Part shown: positions 46,016-54,463 of the stretch, piece by piece
How positions within the stretch are numbered: the first letter of the stretch is position 1
How the letters are laid out: every line of letters starts with the position of its first letter
DNA from: Thermoleophilia bacterium
Lineage (GTDB): Bacteria; Actinomycetota; Thermoleophilia; UBA2241
Length of the DNA: 64,000 bases
Reading direction: 5' to 3'
Assembly (NCBI GenBank): GCA_041393415.1
Contig: JAWKKE010000001.1
Location: 620,001-684,000, forward strand
Notes under the pieces: model-generated
Seen by the model: only the letters and a program-made list of their open reading frames with translations
Databases searched by the model: none
What the model was told of the DNA's origin: nothing
Program-made: the position numbers and the translations under genes

Positions 46016-47188
46016 CTACCACCGCCGTTCCTTCGCCCCGCCGGCTGGCGCTTCTGTCGTGCGAGTCGCTCCGCCTTCGCCCGCCTCAGTGCCGACACTC
46101 GAAGCCGTGCGCTTGACCGTGGCCTGCGTGTCACCACTGGTTGCCGCGCCACCCCCGGTCGCGCGACTGGCATTCCCCTTGACCGCGGTCTCGTCGCGAC
46201 CGCGCTCGCTGGCGGCACCTGACCCGGCCTCATCGCACGCGTTCGCAGATCCCGACACGCGGTCCCGCGCGCGCACGCCGAACCCCAAACCCATGCGAGA
46301 TCCCACCTCGCGACCCGGCGACGGCGATAACAACGTAGCCGAGGTCGACTCGTTCGCCGGTGAAGCGATCGTCAGCGCCGAAAGCGGGGTCGTCGGCACG
46401 GACGCAGGCGCGGCTGCCAGACCAACGCCGGCGGCGGCGACAACTGCTGCAGCGGCAGCGACACCAACACCCTTGGCGCCCAAGAGTCCGCCGAGCTTGA
46501 CGAGCACGCCGGCGACAGGGAGTGACGAGACGGCTGCCGGCGCAGTTCCGGCGAGAGCCGAGCCTGTCGGCGCCGTCGCCAATACCTCCGGCAGGCTGAG
46601 CGTCGGCAGGTACGCTGCCAAACCCCCCGCAGACAACCCGCATCCAACCGGAACGGTGTCTCGCATGGAGCGACGAAAGACACGCCTCGCGCGATGCACG
46701 ATCACGCGCGCGGTACCCGGAGAAACCCGCATCGCTGCGGCGATCTCATCGGTCTCCAGACCATGCAAGTCCCGCAAAACGAGGGCCGTGCGATAGCGCA
46801 CATTCATCGCGCCGAGAGCATCCTCGACGGCCCTCGTGAGCTCGGCGCGTGTGTAGTCGTCACCGCAGGCTCGCAGTTCGCCGGCATGATCCAAGGGCGT
46901 CGTCATCCGCCGGCGGCGGCGGCGCAGGTGGTCGTAGCACGCATTCACGGCCACCCGATACAACCAGGCGTCGGTACTACCGCTGGCGCAATTCGGAAGA
47001 GAGTGCTCAAAGACGCGGAGAAAGACATCTTGAGTCACGTCCGCGGCGTCGTCCGGATCGCCCAGCACCCGAGCGGCGAGATTGTAGATGCGTACTCGCG
47101 ATTCGCGATAGAGACGCTCGAAATCCTCGACCCTGTCTTGGGTCGCGTCGAGGACTGCGGCCTCAGTCTCGATCGGCGCATCGTTCAC
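46016..47188 (-). CDS. ECF sigma factor with C-terminal membrane helix and extracytoplasmic tail
   Basis: About 390 residues. Sigma-2 is at about 23-92 (VTQDVFLRVF) and sigma-4 at about 115-175 (HGLETDEIAAAMRVSPGTARVIVHRARR). Then comes a low-complexity linker, a hydrophobic Ala/Val segment at about 238-260 that could span the membrane, and a roughly 130-residue Ser/Thr/Ala/Gly tail ending in basic residues. Typical ECF factors stop near 200 residues. GTG 47188 is chosen because AGAGG precedes it, and because the upstream extension would be encoded by a 15-bp hairpin. No anti-sigma gene is adjacent; the tail may play that role. Confidence 0.82.
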   Translation of the reverse strand: MNDAPIETEAAVLDATQDRVEDFERLYRESRVRIYNLAARVLGDPDDAADVTQDVFLRVFEHSLPNCASGSTDAWLYRVAVNACYDHLRRRRRRMTTPLDHAGELRACGDDYTRAELTRAVEDALGAMNVRYRTALVLRDLHGLETDEIAAAMRVSPGTARVIVHRARRVFRRSMRDTVPVGCGLSAGGLAAYLPTLSLPEVLATAPTGSALAGTAPAAVSSLPVAGVLVKLGGLLGAKGVGVAAAAAVVAAAGVGLAAAPASVPTTPLSALTIASPANESTSATLLSPSPGREVGSRMGLGFGVRARDRVSGSANACDEAGSGAASERGRDETAVKGNASRATGGGAATSGDTQATVKRTASSVGTEAGEGGATRTTEAPAGGAKERRW

Positions 47189-47277
47189 TTCAAGCCTCTC
47201 GTCGCCAATTGTCCCCTCCAGAGTGTACTCGCTTCCGGCATTCCTGGCGCCCGTCACCCGACCACCTTCGACAACAC

Positions 47278-47315
47278 GCTGGACAGCGTGGGCCGTGCGA
47301 CCCACGCTGTCCAGC
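47278..47315 (-). terminator. 15-bp hairpin between the acidic secreted protein and the sigma gene
   Basis: Perfect 15-base arms (GCTGGACAGCGTGGG and complement) around an eight-base loop, with no T-run after it. It would weaken read-through from the secreted-protein gene into the sigma gene. Confidence 0.65.
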
Positions 47316-47370
47316 ACGGAGTACGAGATCCAAAGTCGGATGTAGACGTCAACGTCGGATCGTCAAGCCT

Positions 47371-47733
47371 TCAAGCGCAGGTGCCGTCGTGCAAGCGCCG
47401 CTGAACACGGTCTTGCGCCTCATCGCAATTGCCGTCACCATCGCCGTCACAATCACACTCGCCGTCGCGGTCACGCACACGGTCCTGGTTCTGATCGCCG
47501 GGTGTGTCGGTGGCACGACCCGACCGCGTCTGCGTCGCCGCCTGCTTCTTGGCTGCACCCCTCGCTCGCACTGCCTTCGCCTGCCCGCCGTTGTCCTTGG
47601 CAGCCACGACGCACGTCTCGTCCTGGTCGCGATCACGGTCTTGGGCCGTCGCCTGCGTGCCCGCAACGGCGACGCCGGCCACGGACAGAGCGAGCACGGC
47701 GGCTAGGCCAAGGACGGTGAGTAGCCTTCTCAT
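47371..47733 (-). CDS. Small secreted Asp-rich, Cys-containing protein, unknown function
   Basis: 120 residues. A signal peptide (about 1-24, ending AVAG) is followed by DRDRDQDETC, a basic Ala-rich middle, and GECDCDGDGDGNCDE (91-105). Five Cys (41, 93, 95, 103, 119) remain after export. The Asp/Gly pattern suggests calcium or other metal binding, but no family is recognised. ATG 47733 has GAAGGAG upstream. An ECF-type promoter lies 41-68 bases before it. Confidence 0.72.
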   Translation of the reverse strand: MRRLLTVLGLAAVLALSVAGVAVAGTQATAQDRDRDQDETCVVAAKDNGGQAKAVRARGAAKKQAATQTRSGRATDTPGDQNQDRVRDRDGECDCDGDGDGNCDEAQDRVQRRLHDGTCA

Positions 47734-47773
47734 AATCTGCTCCTTCGTTATCACGGTGAGTCCGTCATCCCCT

Positions 47774-47801
47774 TAACGTCGCAGAGCACCGTGGCGTTAC
47801 A
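47774..47801 (-). promoter_or_regulatory. ECF-type promoter of the secreted Asp-rich protein
   Basis: On the minus strand: TGTAAC, 17 bases, CGTTA. This resembles ECF promoters such as those of Bacillus SigX/SigW (TGwAAC, 16-17 bases, CGw). It suggests that the nearby ECF factor controls its own locus. Confidence 0.55.
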
Positions 47802-47988
47802 CCCCGAGTGACACGATCAACTCTGGCGACGCGGCGAAAACGATTGCTTTCCCGCCGCGCAGGCCCTACGCTCACCAAGCTCCCGCTCTCAGGTCGACCC
47901 GAGAGACGGGAGGACCAGCCTGTGTCTTACAGGCCGCGACAGGCACGGTACCGCTCGACGGCGGACCTCAGCCGGAAAGGTCGTAGGC

Positions 47989-48879
47989 TTGGAACTCGCA
48001 ACGTATCGCCACTGTGTGATCGGTCCGGGGCGCCTCGGCTCCACCCTCCTCGCTGGCCTCATCGAGGCCAACCTCGATGTGGCGGCCGTGGCCGTTCACA
48101 CCGACGACCAGACTGACATCGGCACAACCCCACCGCGGATCCGCATCCATGACGCAGCGGCAGAGGCCGATCTCTTCTGGCTCACCGTGCCGGACGACGC
48201 GATCTTCGGCGTGGCCGGACGCCTAGCCACCGCACTCGCCGGCGTTCCCAGACCCGGTCGCCCCGGTCGCGATCCGGTTGCCGTTCACACCAGCGGACTC
48301 GGGTCCGTCGGCTTGCTGAAACCGCTGACAGACCAGGGGGTGCGCTGCCTCTCGCTCCATCCTCTGCAGACCTTCGCAGGTACCCCCGACCCCGACCTAC
48401 TTCACGGAACGCCCTGCGCCGTCACGGCCCTGGAGGAGCGAGACCGGCAGCTTGGCGAGGCGCTTGCGGAGCGCCTGAGCATGCGACCCTTCCGCCTCGC
48501 CGACGAATCCAAACCGCTCTATCACTTGGCCGCAGTCGTCGGCTGCAACCTGCTCGTCGCCTTGGAGAGCGAGGCCAAACGCCTCATGGATCAAGCGACA
48601 GGAGAGAGCAACGGCATCGACCACTTGGGCTCGCTGCTACAGACGACGCTGACCAACCTTACGCGCAGCGGTGAGCCGAGCGAGGCGCTCACCGGGCCAA
48701 TCGCGCGCGGCGACGTTGGCACCGTCCGCGCGCACTTGCGACTCTGCCGCCAAGAGCGGCCACGTCTGGCTGCGGCGTACAGGGCGCTCTCGCTTGAGGC
48801 GCTCACACTCGCCGCCCCTCGTCTCGACGACGAGCAGGTGCATGCTCTGCAACACCTGCTGGAGGAGTACGAACGATGA
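47989..48879 (+). CDS. Rossmann plus DUF2520 protein, PanG-like candidate ketopantoate reductase
   Basis: 296 residues. The NAD(P) motif is VIGPGRLGSTL, and SLHPLQTFAG and a helical DUF2520 domain follow. DUF2520 proteins often sit next to panC, and PanG, a ketopantoate reductase described in Francisella, is of this general type. It would make pantoate for PanC, to which it is coupled by an ATGA overlap. The TTG at 47989 is supported by GGAAAGG eight bases upstream. Substrate is inference. Confidence 0.8.
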   Translation: MELATYRHCVIGPGRLGSTLLAGLIEANLDVAAVAVHTDDQTDIGTTPPRIRIHDAAAEADLFWLTVPDDAIFGVAGRLATALAGVPRPGRPGRDPVAVHTSGLGSVGLLKPLTDQGVRCLSLHPLQTFAGTPDPDLLHGTPCAVTALEERDRQLGEALAERLSMRPFRLADESKPLYHLAAVVGCNLLVALESEAKRLMDQATGESNGIDHLGSLLQTTLTNLTRSGEPSEALTGPIARGDVGTVRAHLRLCRQERPRLAAAYRALSLEALTLAAPRLDDEQVHALQHLLEEYER

Positions 48880-49772
48880 TCGTGACGCGCACCGTGGCCG
48901 ACACGCGAGCCGTGCTGACTCAGCTGCCACGACCGCTGGGCTTCGTTCCGACAATGGGCGCGCTCCACGCCGGGCATCTCGAACTAGTCCGTCAGGCACG
49001 AGCCTCTTCGCAAGCGGTGGTCGCGTCCATCTTCGTGAACCCGACGCAGTTCGGTCCTCGCGAGGATTTCGCGGCGTACCCGCGCGATGAGGCCCGCGAC
49101 CTCCAACTGCTCGAGCGTGAGGGTGTTGCGATCGTCTTTGCGCCTGCGGCCGACGAACTCTACGCGGACGGCTTCTCCACACAGGTAGACGTGCACGGCA
49201 TCAGCGACCGCTTCGAGGGCGCCGAACGCCCTGTCCACTTCGGCGGCGTCGCCCTGGTCGTCACGAAGCTCCTCAACATCGTCCGACCCGACGCTGCGTA
49301 CTTCGGCCAGAAGGATGCGCAGCAGTTGGCCGTTGTTCGGCGACTTGTGCGCGACCTCAATCAACCGGTGGAGATCGTCGGAGTGCCGACGGTGCGCGAG
49401 AAAGATGGACTCGCGCTCAGCTCGCGCAACGCGTATCTCACGCCAGCGGAGCGCGCTGTGGCGCCAAACCTTTATCTCGCGCTGCGTGCAGGCGCGGCCG
49501 CCGCCGCCAAGCCGGGCGGAACCTACAAGGATGCGATCATCGCCGCGACACTGCGTCTCACGACGTCAGACCATGACGCACCGGCTGCCGGCGAAGCCCC
49601 TGAGTTCGCAATCGACTACCTGGCAGTCGTTGACGCTGACTCCTTCAACCACACGCAGGCGATCGGCCCACGAACCCTGCTCATCGCCGCGGTTCGCCTT
49701 GGGAGTACACGCCTGCTCGATAACGTCTTCCTCTCACCAAGCGCGCACCTCACACAGGGCGCGACCGTCTGA
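48876..49772 (+). CDS. panC: Pantothenate synthetase
   Basis: 298 residues. PTMGALHAGHLELV carries the HxGH nucleotide motif, FVNPTQFG follows, and KDGLALSSRNAYL is the second signature. It joins pantoate and beta-alanine. The family is normally about 280 residues. ATG overlaps the upstream stop. panB and panD are not here. Confidence 0.97.
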   Translation: MIVTRTVADTRAVLTQLPRPLGFVPTMGALHAGHLELVRQARASSQAVVASIFVNPTQFGPREDFAAYPRDEARDLQLLEREGVAIVFAPAADELYADGFSTQVDVHGISDRFEGAERPVHFGGVALVVTKLLNIVRPDAAYFGQKDAQQLAVVRRLVRDLNQPVEIVGVPTVREKDGLALSSRNAYLTPAERAVAPNLYLALRAGAAAAAKPGGTYKDAIIAATLRLTTSDHDAPAAGEAPEFAIDYLAVVDADSFNHTQAIGPRTLLIAAVRLGSTRLLDNVFLSPSAHLTQGATV

Positions 49773-49788
49773 AAGGATGGAACCCACC

Positions 49789-50256
49789 GTGACCAGCGTG
49801 AACAGCCAGCAGGCTCCTGTCCTCCGCGAAGGGCTCCTCGGTGTCGCCACCGAGTACATCGAGTTCTCGAGCCGCGGACACGCGGATCTCACCCTCCTCA
49901 CGCCACAAGTCCGCAGCATTCTCGCCGCCAGCGGTCTGCGAGAAGGCACCCTCACCGTGTTCGCCCCGGGCGCCACCGCAGCGATAACGACAATCGAGTG
50001 GGAGCCGGGGGTGATCCAAGACTTCCAGACCGTGCTTGATGAACTGGCGCCGGCAGATCGCATCTGGCAGCACAACCTCAACAACGGCGACGGCAACGGA
50101 CACTCGCATGTCCGCGCCGGATTGGTCGGACCGTCATTGAGCATCCCGTTCACGGACGGTGCGATGATCCTCGGTCGCTGGCAGGAGATCGTGTTCTGCG
50201 ACTTCGATGCGTGCCAGCGTGAGCGCCGCGCGGTGGTGCAGGTGATGGGCGTATGA
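49789..50256 (+). CDS. YjbQ/UPF0047 family protein
   Basis: About 155 residues. The conserved ITTIEWEPGVIQDF, HNLNNGDGNGHSHVRAG and GRWQEIVFCDFD define UPF0047/YjbQ. These proteins have weak thiamin-phosphate-synthase-like activity and an uncertain true role. ATG 49777 is in frame but sits on the AAAGGA; GTG 49789 is better spaced. It ends in an ATGA overlap with the Hps-RraA gene. Confidence 0.87.
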   Translation: MTSVNSQQAPVLREGLLGVATEYIEFSSRGHADLTLLTPQVRSILAASGLREGTLTVFAPGATAAITTIEWEPGVIQDFQTVLDELAPADRIWQHNLNNGDGNGHSHVRAGLVGPSLSIPFTDGAMILGRWQEIVFCDFDACQRERRAVVQVMGV

Positions 50257-51560
50257 CGGCCTCAGCCGACACGCGCGTGACGCTGCAGGTCGCGCTCGAC
50301 TTCGTCGACTTGCCTCGCGCCATACAAGTCGCCGCCGAGGCAGTCGCCGGTGGCTGCGATTGGATCGAAGCGGGCACGCCGCTCATCAAGGCAGAGGGTC
50401 TGGCCGCCGTCCGCGCCCTCAAGGCAGCGTTTCCCGACCACACCATCGTCGCCGACATGAAGACCATGGATGCCGGCCGCGCCGAAGTCGAATGCGCGGC
50501 CAAGGCCGGCGCCGACGTCGTCGGTGTCCTCGGCGCAGCATCGGACGCGACCATCAGCGAGTGCGTTGAAGTGGCGCGCAACTACGGCTGCCGCGTCATC
50601 GTTGACATGATCGAGGTGGCGGATCCAGTGAGTCGGGCGCAGCGAGCAGAAGAGCTGGGCGTCGACTACGTCGGCATACATACCGCCATCGATCAACAGA
50701 TGCGCGGAGAAGCGCCCTTCGACACGCTCCGCGCCGTCAGTGCTGCGGTCTCGATCCCCGTGTCGGTCGCCGGCGGCGTGAACTCGGAGACAGCCGCGGC
50801 CGCCGTTACCGCTGGCGCGAGCATCGTCGTCGTCGGCGGCGCCATTATCAAGGCAGCTGATGCCGCCGCAGCGGCGACGGATATCCGCCGCGCCGTGGAC
50901 GAGAATATCGTCATCGAGACAACCCTCTACAAACGCACGGCTGGACCCCATCTTCGCAGCGTCCTCGAGAAGGTCTCAACGGCCAACGTCAGTGATGGCT
51001 GGCACCGCCAGCCCAGCCTGCGCGGAATCAAGCCTCTCCTGCCGGGTGCCCACATGTGCGGCCCGGCCGTCACCGTCCGTACCTACGCCGGCGACTGGGC
51101 CAAGCCGGTCGAGGCGATCGATGCTTGCCGCCCGGGAGACGTCCTAGTCATCGACGCGTGCGACGCAACGCCGGCCGTCTGGGGCGAGCTCGCGACGCAC
51201 AGCGCGCTCGTCAGAGAACTGGCCGGCCTGGTCGTCTGGGGAGCCATCCGCGACACGCCCGAGATCGCGCGCCTCGGGTTCCCCGCTTTCAGCAGCCAGG
51301 TCTGCTCCCACGCCGGCGAGCCGAAGGGATTCGGCGAGATCGGCGTACCGATTGTCATCGCCGGGCAGACCATACGCCCAGGCGACTGGATCGTTGGCGA
51401 TGACGACGGCATCATGGTGCTGCCCCGAGAGCAAGCGGTCGAGCTCGCCAATCGGGCCATGGACGTGCTCGAACGGGAGAACCGCATGCGCGGCGAGATC
51501 GACGCCGGCAAGACCCTAGCTGAGGTCGCCTACCTCCAGAAATGGGAGAAGTCCCGCTGA
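50253..51560 (+). CDS. Hexulose-6-phosphate synthase fused to an RraA-like domain
   Basis: 435 residues. An OMP-decarboxylase-type barrel (about 1-212) has the DxKxxD catalytic set in VADMKTMDAG (D68, K70, D73). An RraA/HMG-aldolase-like domain (about 225-435) has the metal-binding Arg-Asp in WGAIRDTPE. The Hps half joins formaldehyde to ribulose 5-phosphate, or runs in reverse to make pentoses. No hxlB isomerase is adjacent, so detoxification versus pentose supply cannot be settled. RraA-like domains are often aldolases or decarboxylases rather than RNase regulators. Start overlaps yjbQ. Confidence 0.88.
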   Translation: MTASADTRVTLQVALDFVDLPRAIQVAAEAVAGGCDWIEAGTPLIKAEGLAAVRALKAAFPDHTIVADMKTMDAGRAEVECAAKAGADVVGVLGAASDATISECVEVARNYGCRVIVDMIEVADPVSRAQRAEELGVDYVGIHTAIDQQMRGEAPFDTLRAVSAAVSIPVSVAGGVNSETAAAAVTAGASIVVVGGAIIKAADAAAAATDIRRAVDENIVIETTLYKRTAGPHLRSVLEKVSTANVSDGWHRQPSLRGIKPLLPGAHMCGPAVTVRTYAGDWAKPVEAIDACRPGDVLVIDACDATPAVWGELATHSALVRELAGLVVWGAIRDTPEIARLGFPAFSSQVCSHAGEPKGFGEIGVPIVIAGQTIRPGDWIVGDDDGIMVLPREQAVELANRAMDVLERENRMRGEIDAGKTLAEVAYLQKWEKSR

Positions 51561-51682
51561 GATCGTAAAGTCGGCGGCTGCCCAACCGATACTCCGATCA
51601 GGGCGGGCAGCGCTGCTGAGGCCGAGTGTCTTCAGCCCACGACAGCCCACCCATGCCCGCGGAGCGAGGGAGGAAACGAGTC

Positions 51683-53761
51683 GTGGAGCTGATGGCGCTC
51701 GCCTTGAGTCGGTCGCCGCGCTTCGCCACCGCGCTGCTCGTGGCGCTCACCAGCCTCGTAGTCGGGACATTCGTCATCGACTACGTGCCCCTCCTCAACG
51801 AGACGATCAGCAGCGCTCTCGACAACATGGGCACCGTCATTGCGGCTCTCGTCACGACACTCCTCTGCATTGCCGCCGCCGCCTCTGCAGCAGACAGGAG
51901 GACCCGTGATGCTTGGTTCCTTCTGAGCGCCGCCTTCGCGGCTTGCGCGATCGGCGAGGCGCTGTGGTTCTGGTATCAGTCGCTCGCCCAGGTCGCGATG
52001 CCCTTCCCTTCGCTCGCCGACTTCTTCTACCTCGCCCTGTATCCCTTCGCGTTCGTTGGCATCATGCTCCTCCTGAAGCCAGGTCTGACGGCCATGCGCC
52101 AGGCGGTCATGGTCTTCGATAGCTTGCTCTTCACCCTTGCCGTCTCCGGTCTGGCATGGCAGCTCATCCTGGCACCAACGCTGGCCGACACCGAGGACCT
52201 GTCACGACTGGGAGTGGTCCTCTCGGTTGCCTATCCCTCAGCGGACCTGCTCTTGGTGTTCGGCATCGCCCTACTGTTCCTCAGCTGGGACCTTCGCAAC
52301 GTGCGCGCCCCAGCACTGCTGCTCTTCGCGGGCATCCTCGTAATGGTCGCCGCCGATCTCGGTTTCGCGTGGCAGGTCCTGCAAGCGGAGTACGACTCTA
52401 GCAGCCTCCTTGATCCCTGGTGGACCGTCTCCTACGTGTTGCTCGCACTCGCGGCCTTCGCGCAACTGAGGAGCAACTCCCAGACGGTGGCGGACCACCC
52501 CGAGACTCGCGTCGGCAACGGAATCGACTTGCGACGTGCGCGCATCGTCCGTCTGCTCCTCCCCTACCTTGCCTTGCCGGCAGCCGGTTTCTTGTTCACG
52601 ATTCACCTCGTCGGCGACCACGCGGCCATGGACCCCGATGCACTCGTGGTCTTCGGCTATGCGCTGGCGCTGCTGGTGCTCGTTCTCACGCGCCAGTTTC
52701 TCTCCCTCCTCGAGAACGATCGGCTCAGCCGCTCGCTGGCCGCGCGCACCACTGAGTTGGATCTTCTCAACCGAGTCGCCACGGGACTGAGTCATTGCCT
52801 GCAGCCGGACGAGGTGGTGACTACAGGCTTGGATCGAGCCGCCGAGGCGCTCCGCACGGAACTCGGCGCCGTCTGGGTCAAAGATAAGTCTGGTTTGAAG
52901 CTGATGGCGACGCTGCCGCCCGCGATAGGCTCACCATTGTTCACTCACCTGACTGAGCATAGCGCCGCTGTTCGCGCCACGGCGGATTCGGAGTCTCCCC
53001 TGGCCGTGCGCCTCGCAGACGCAGCGGAGCCGCTCGACTGTCTCGGACACGAACTTCGCCAGCGCGTGCTCGTGGTGGCTCCCCTTGCCGCTCGCGGTTC
53101 GACACTTGGCGCGCTGGGCCTTGTGCTGCCACCCGGAGAGTCAGCAGATGCGGCCACACTGCAGATGGTGCAGGCGATGGGAGCTCAAATGGGAGTAGCC
53201 TTCGGTAACGCGCAGCAGTTCGAGTCCGCTCGCTACCTCTCCGAGCGTGATTCCCTGACCGGGCTCCTCAACCGTCGCGCCTTTCAGGCGCGCCTGGAGG
53301 ATCTCTGCATCGCCGGAGAATACGGAGGATCGGTCTTCTCGGTCGTCATGATGGACCTCGACGGGTTCAAGGCCCTCAACGATACGCTGGGGCATCAGGG
53401 CGGCGACGAGGCCCTTCGTCAGGTCGCCGCCCACCTGCGCAGTTCTTTGAGGGCCACGGACATCCTCGGCCGCTACGGCGGCGACGAATTCGTCGCCGTC
53501 CTGCAGCACACCGAGTCCGAAGACGCGATCGCGCTTTGCGAACGCCTACGCAACGACCTCAGCGACGAACGCATGTTGGTTCCGCAGCGCGAGCCAATGC
53601 GTCTCTGGCTCAGCTACGGCGTCGCCTCGTTCCCCGCCGATGGACTGCGCCCGGATGCCCTCATCGGTCTCGCCGACCGCCATCTCTACGCGTCCAAACA
53701 GCGTAGCGGCGGGCAGATCCCCGCTGGGAACTCAGCCGGCGCGGCGGAAAGCATCGCCTGA
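51683..53761 (+). CDS. Membrane GAF-GGDEF diguanylate cyclase
   Basis: About 692 residues. Roughly eight or nine membrane helices fill the first 320 residues. A short coiled coil, a GAF-like domain (about 360-500) and a GGDEF domain (about 520-680) follow. The active site is RYGGDEFV and the product-inhibition site is RATD five residues before it, so an active, feedback-inhibited cyclic di-GMP synthase is expected. GTG 51683 has GGGAGG upstream; the in-frame GTG at 51626 (19 residues longer, GAGG before it) is also possible. Confidence 0.9.
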   Translation: MELMALALSRSPRFATALLVALTSLVVGTFVIDYVPLLNETISSALDNMGTVIAALVTTLLCIAAAASAADRRTRDAWFLLSAAFAACAIGEALWFWYQSLAQVAMPFPSLADFFYLALYPFAFVGIMLLLKPGLTAMRQAVMVFDSLLFTLAVSGLAWQLILAPTLADTEDLSRLGVVLSVAYPSADLLLVFGIALLFLSWDLRNVRAPALLLFAGILVMVAADLGFAWQVLQAEYDSSSLLDPWWTVSYVLLALAAFAQLRSNSQTVADHPETRVGNGIDLRRARIVRLLLPYLALPAAGFLFTIHLVGDHAAMDPDALVVFGYALALLVLVLTRQFLSLLENDRLSRSLAARTTELDLLNRVATGLSHCLQPDEVVTTGLDRAAEALRTELGAVWVKDKSGLKLMATLPPAIGSPLFTHLTEHSAAVRATADSESPLAVRLADAAEPLDCLGHELRQRVLVVAPLAARGSTLGALGLVLPPGESADAATLQMVQAMGAQMGVAFGNAQQFESARYLSERDSLTGLLNRRAFQARLEDLCIAGEYGGSVFSVVMMDLDGFKALNDTLGHQGGDEALRQVAAHLRSSLRATDILGRYGGDEFVAVLQHTESEDAIALCERLRNDLSDERMLVPQREPMRLWLSYGVASFPADGLRPDALIGLADRHLYASKQRSGGQIPAGNSAGAAESIA

Positions 53762-53814
53762 CAGCATCGCCCCCCACACGACGTGACGAAGAGGCGCGTC
53801 GGCCGGTGATTACT

Positions 53815-53830
53815 CGCCGCCCTTGCGGCA
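53815..53830 (-). terminator. Weak hairpin after the surface-protein operon
   Basis: GCCGC-AAGG-GCGGC lies just past the last stop of the SipW/CalY operon. A five-pair stem with no T-run; only a candidate terminator. Confidence 0.3.
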
Positions 53831-53834
53831 GTTA

Positions 53835-54461
53835 CTACTCGACGGTGACGAGCGTCGGTATGTCGTACACGTAGTAGCCGGCGGGGCCACCGGAGTACGT
53901 GAGCGTCAACACGATGTGCGCATGGTACTGTTCGCCGGGTGCCCACTTGCGTTTGGCGCGTATCTGCACGTTGACCTGCCGCTTCTGTCCGGAGCCGAGT
54001 GTGACCGTGGTCGACCCGCCACTCGACCCCACGTTGTTGATCCACACGTTACGAATCGGCTGCAGCTCACCGTCGAGGGCGTAGTAGCTGACGGTAACCG
54101 TCACCTGGCTGACGGAGGAATCGGGAAAGGCAAGCGTGCGGAACGTGAACGAACGGTCAAACGTGTACGTCGTGTTCGTATCCGGGTAGGAGCCCCAGTC
54201 GATCGTCACCGGACTCGCGTTACCGCCGCTGGCAACGAATGGCAGGCTCGGGTCGTTGGCTTGGTGCGCATAACCGGCGATGTGCGCGGAGTTGTCGTCC
54301 GAGCTCGCGGAGTCGACCCGCAGCCAATCGCCTACCGAATCGGTCGTCGCCGCCACCGTAACCTCGCTGCTCGTGGTGAACGAGGCGCTCGAGAACGCGA
54401 CCAGGGCCGCTGCCACGGCGAGCGCGGCGATCGCGAGGAGGATCAGAAGACGCCGTGGCAC
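53835..54461 (-). CDS. Secreted beta-rich surface protein of the SipW/CalY cluster
   Basis: 208 residues. A signal peptide or membrane anchor (about 1-25, MPRRLLILLAIAALAV) leads to FSSASFTTSSE, resembling the start of CalY/TasA proteins (ANFxSSS). A long Thr/Ser/Gly-rich, beta-predicted body follows with no Cys. It is two bases after the sipW stop. Probably an accessory fibre or surface subunit; the family assignment is weaker than for the two CalY-like proteins upstream. Confidence 0.72.
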   Translation of the reverse strand: MPRRLLILLAIAALAVAAALVAFSSASFTTSSEVTVAATTDSVGDWLRVDSASSDDNSAHIAGYAHQANDPSLPFVASGGNASPVTIDWGSYPDTNTTYTFDRSFTFRTLAFPDSSVSQVTVTVSYYALDGELQPIRNVWINNVGSSGGSTTVTLGSGQKRQVNVQIRAKRKWAPGEQYHAHIVLTLTYSGGPAGYYVYDIPTLVTVE

Positions 54462-54463
54462 AA

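Noticed and set aside
47189..47317. Longer N-terminus for the ECF sigma factor (start at 47317)
   Set aside because: The extra codons would be encoded by a perfect 15-bp hairpin, and a better ribosome site precedes the GTG at 47188.
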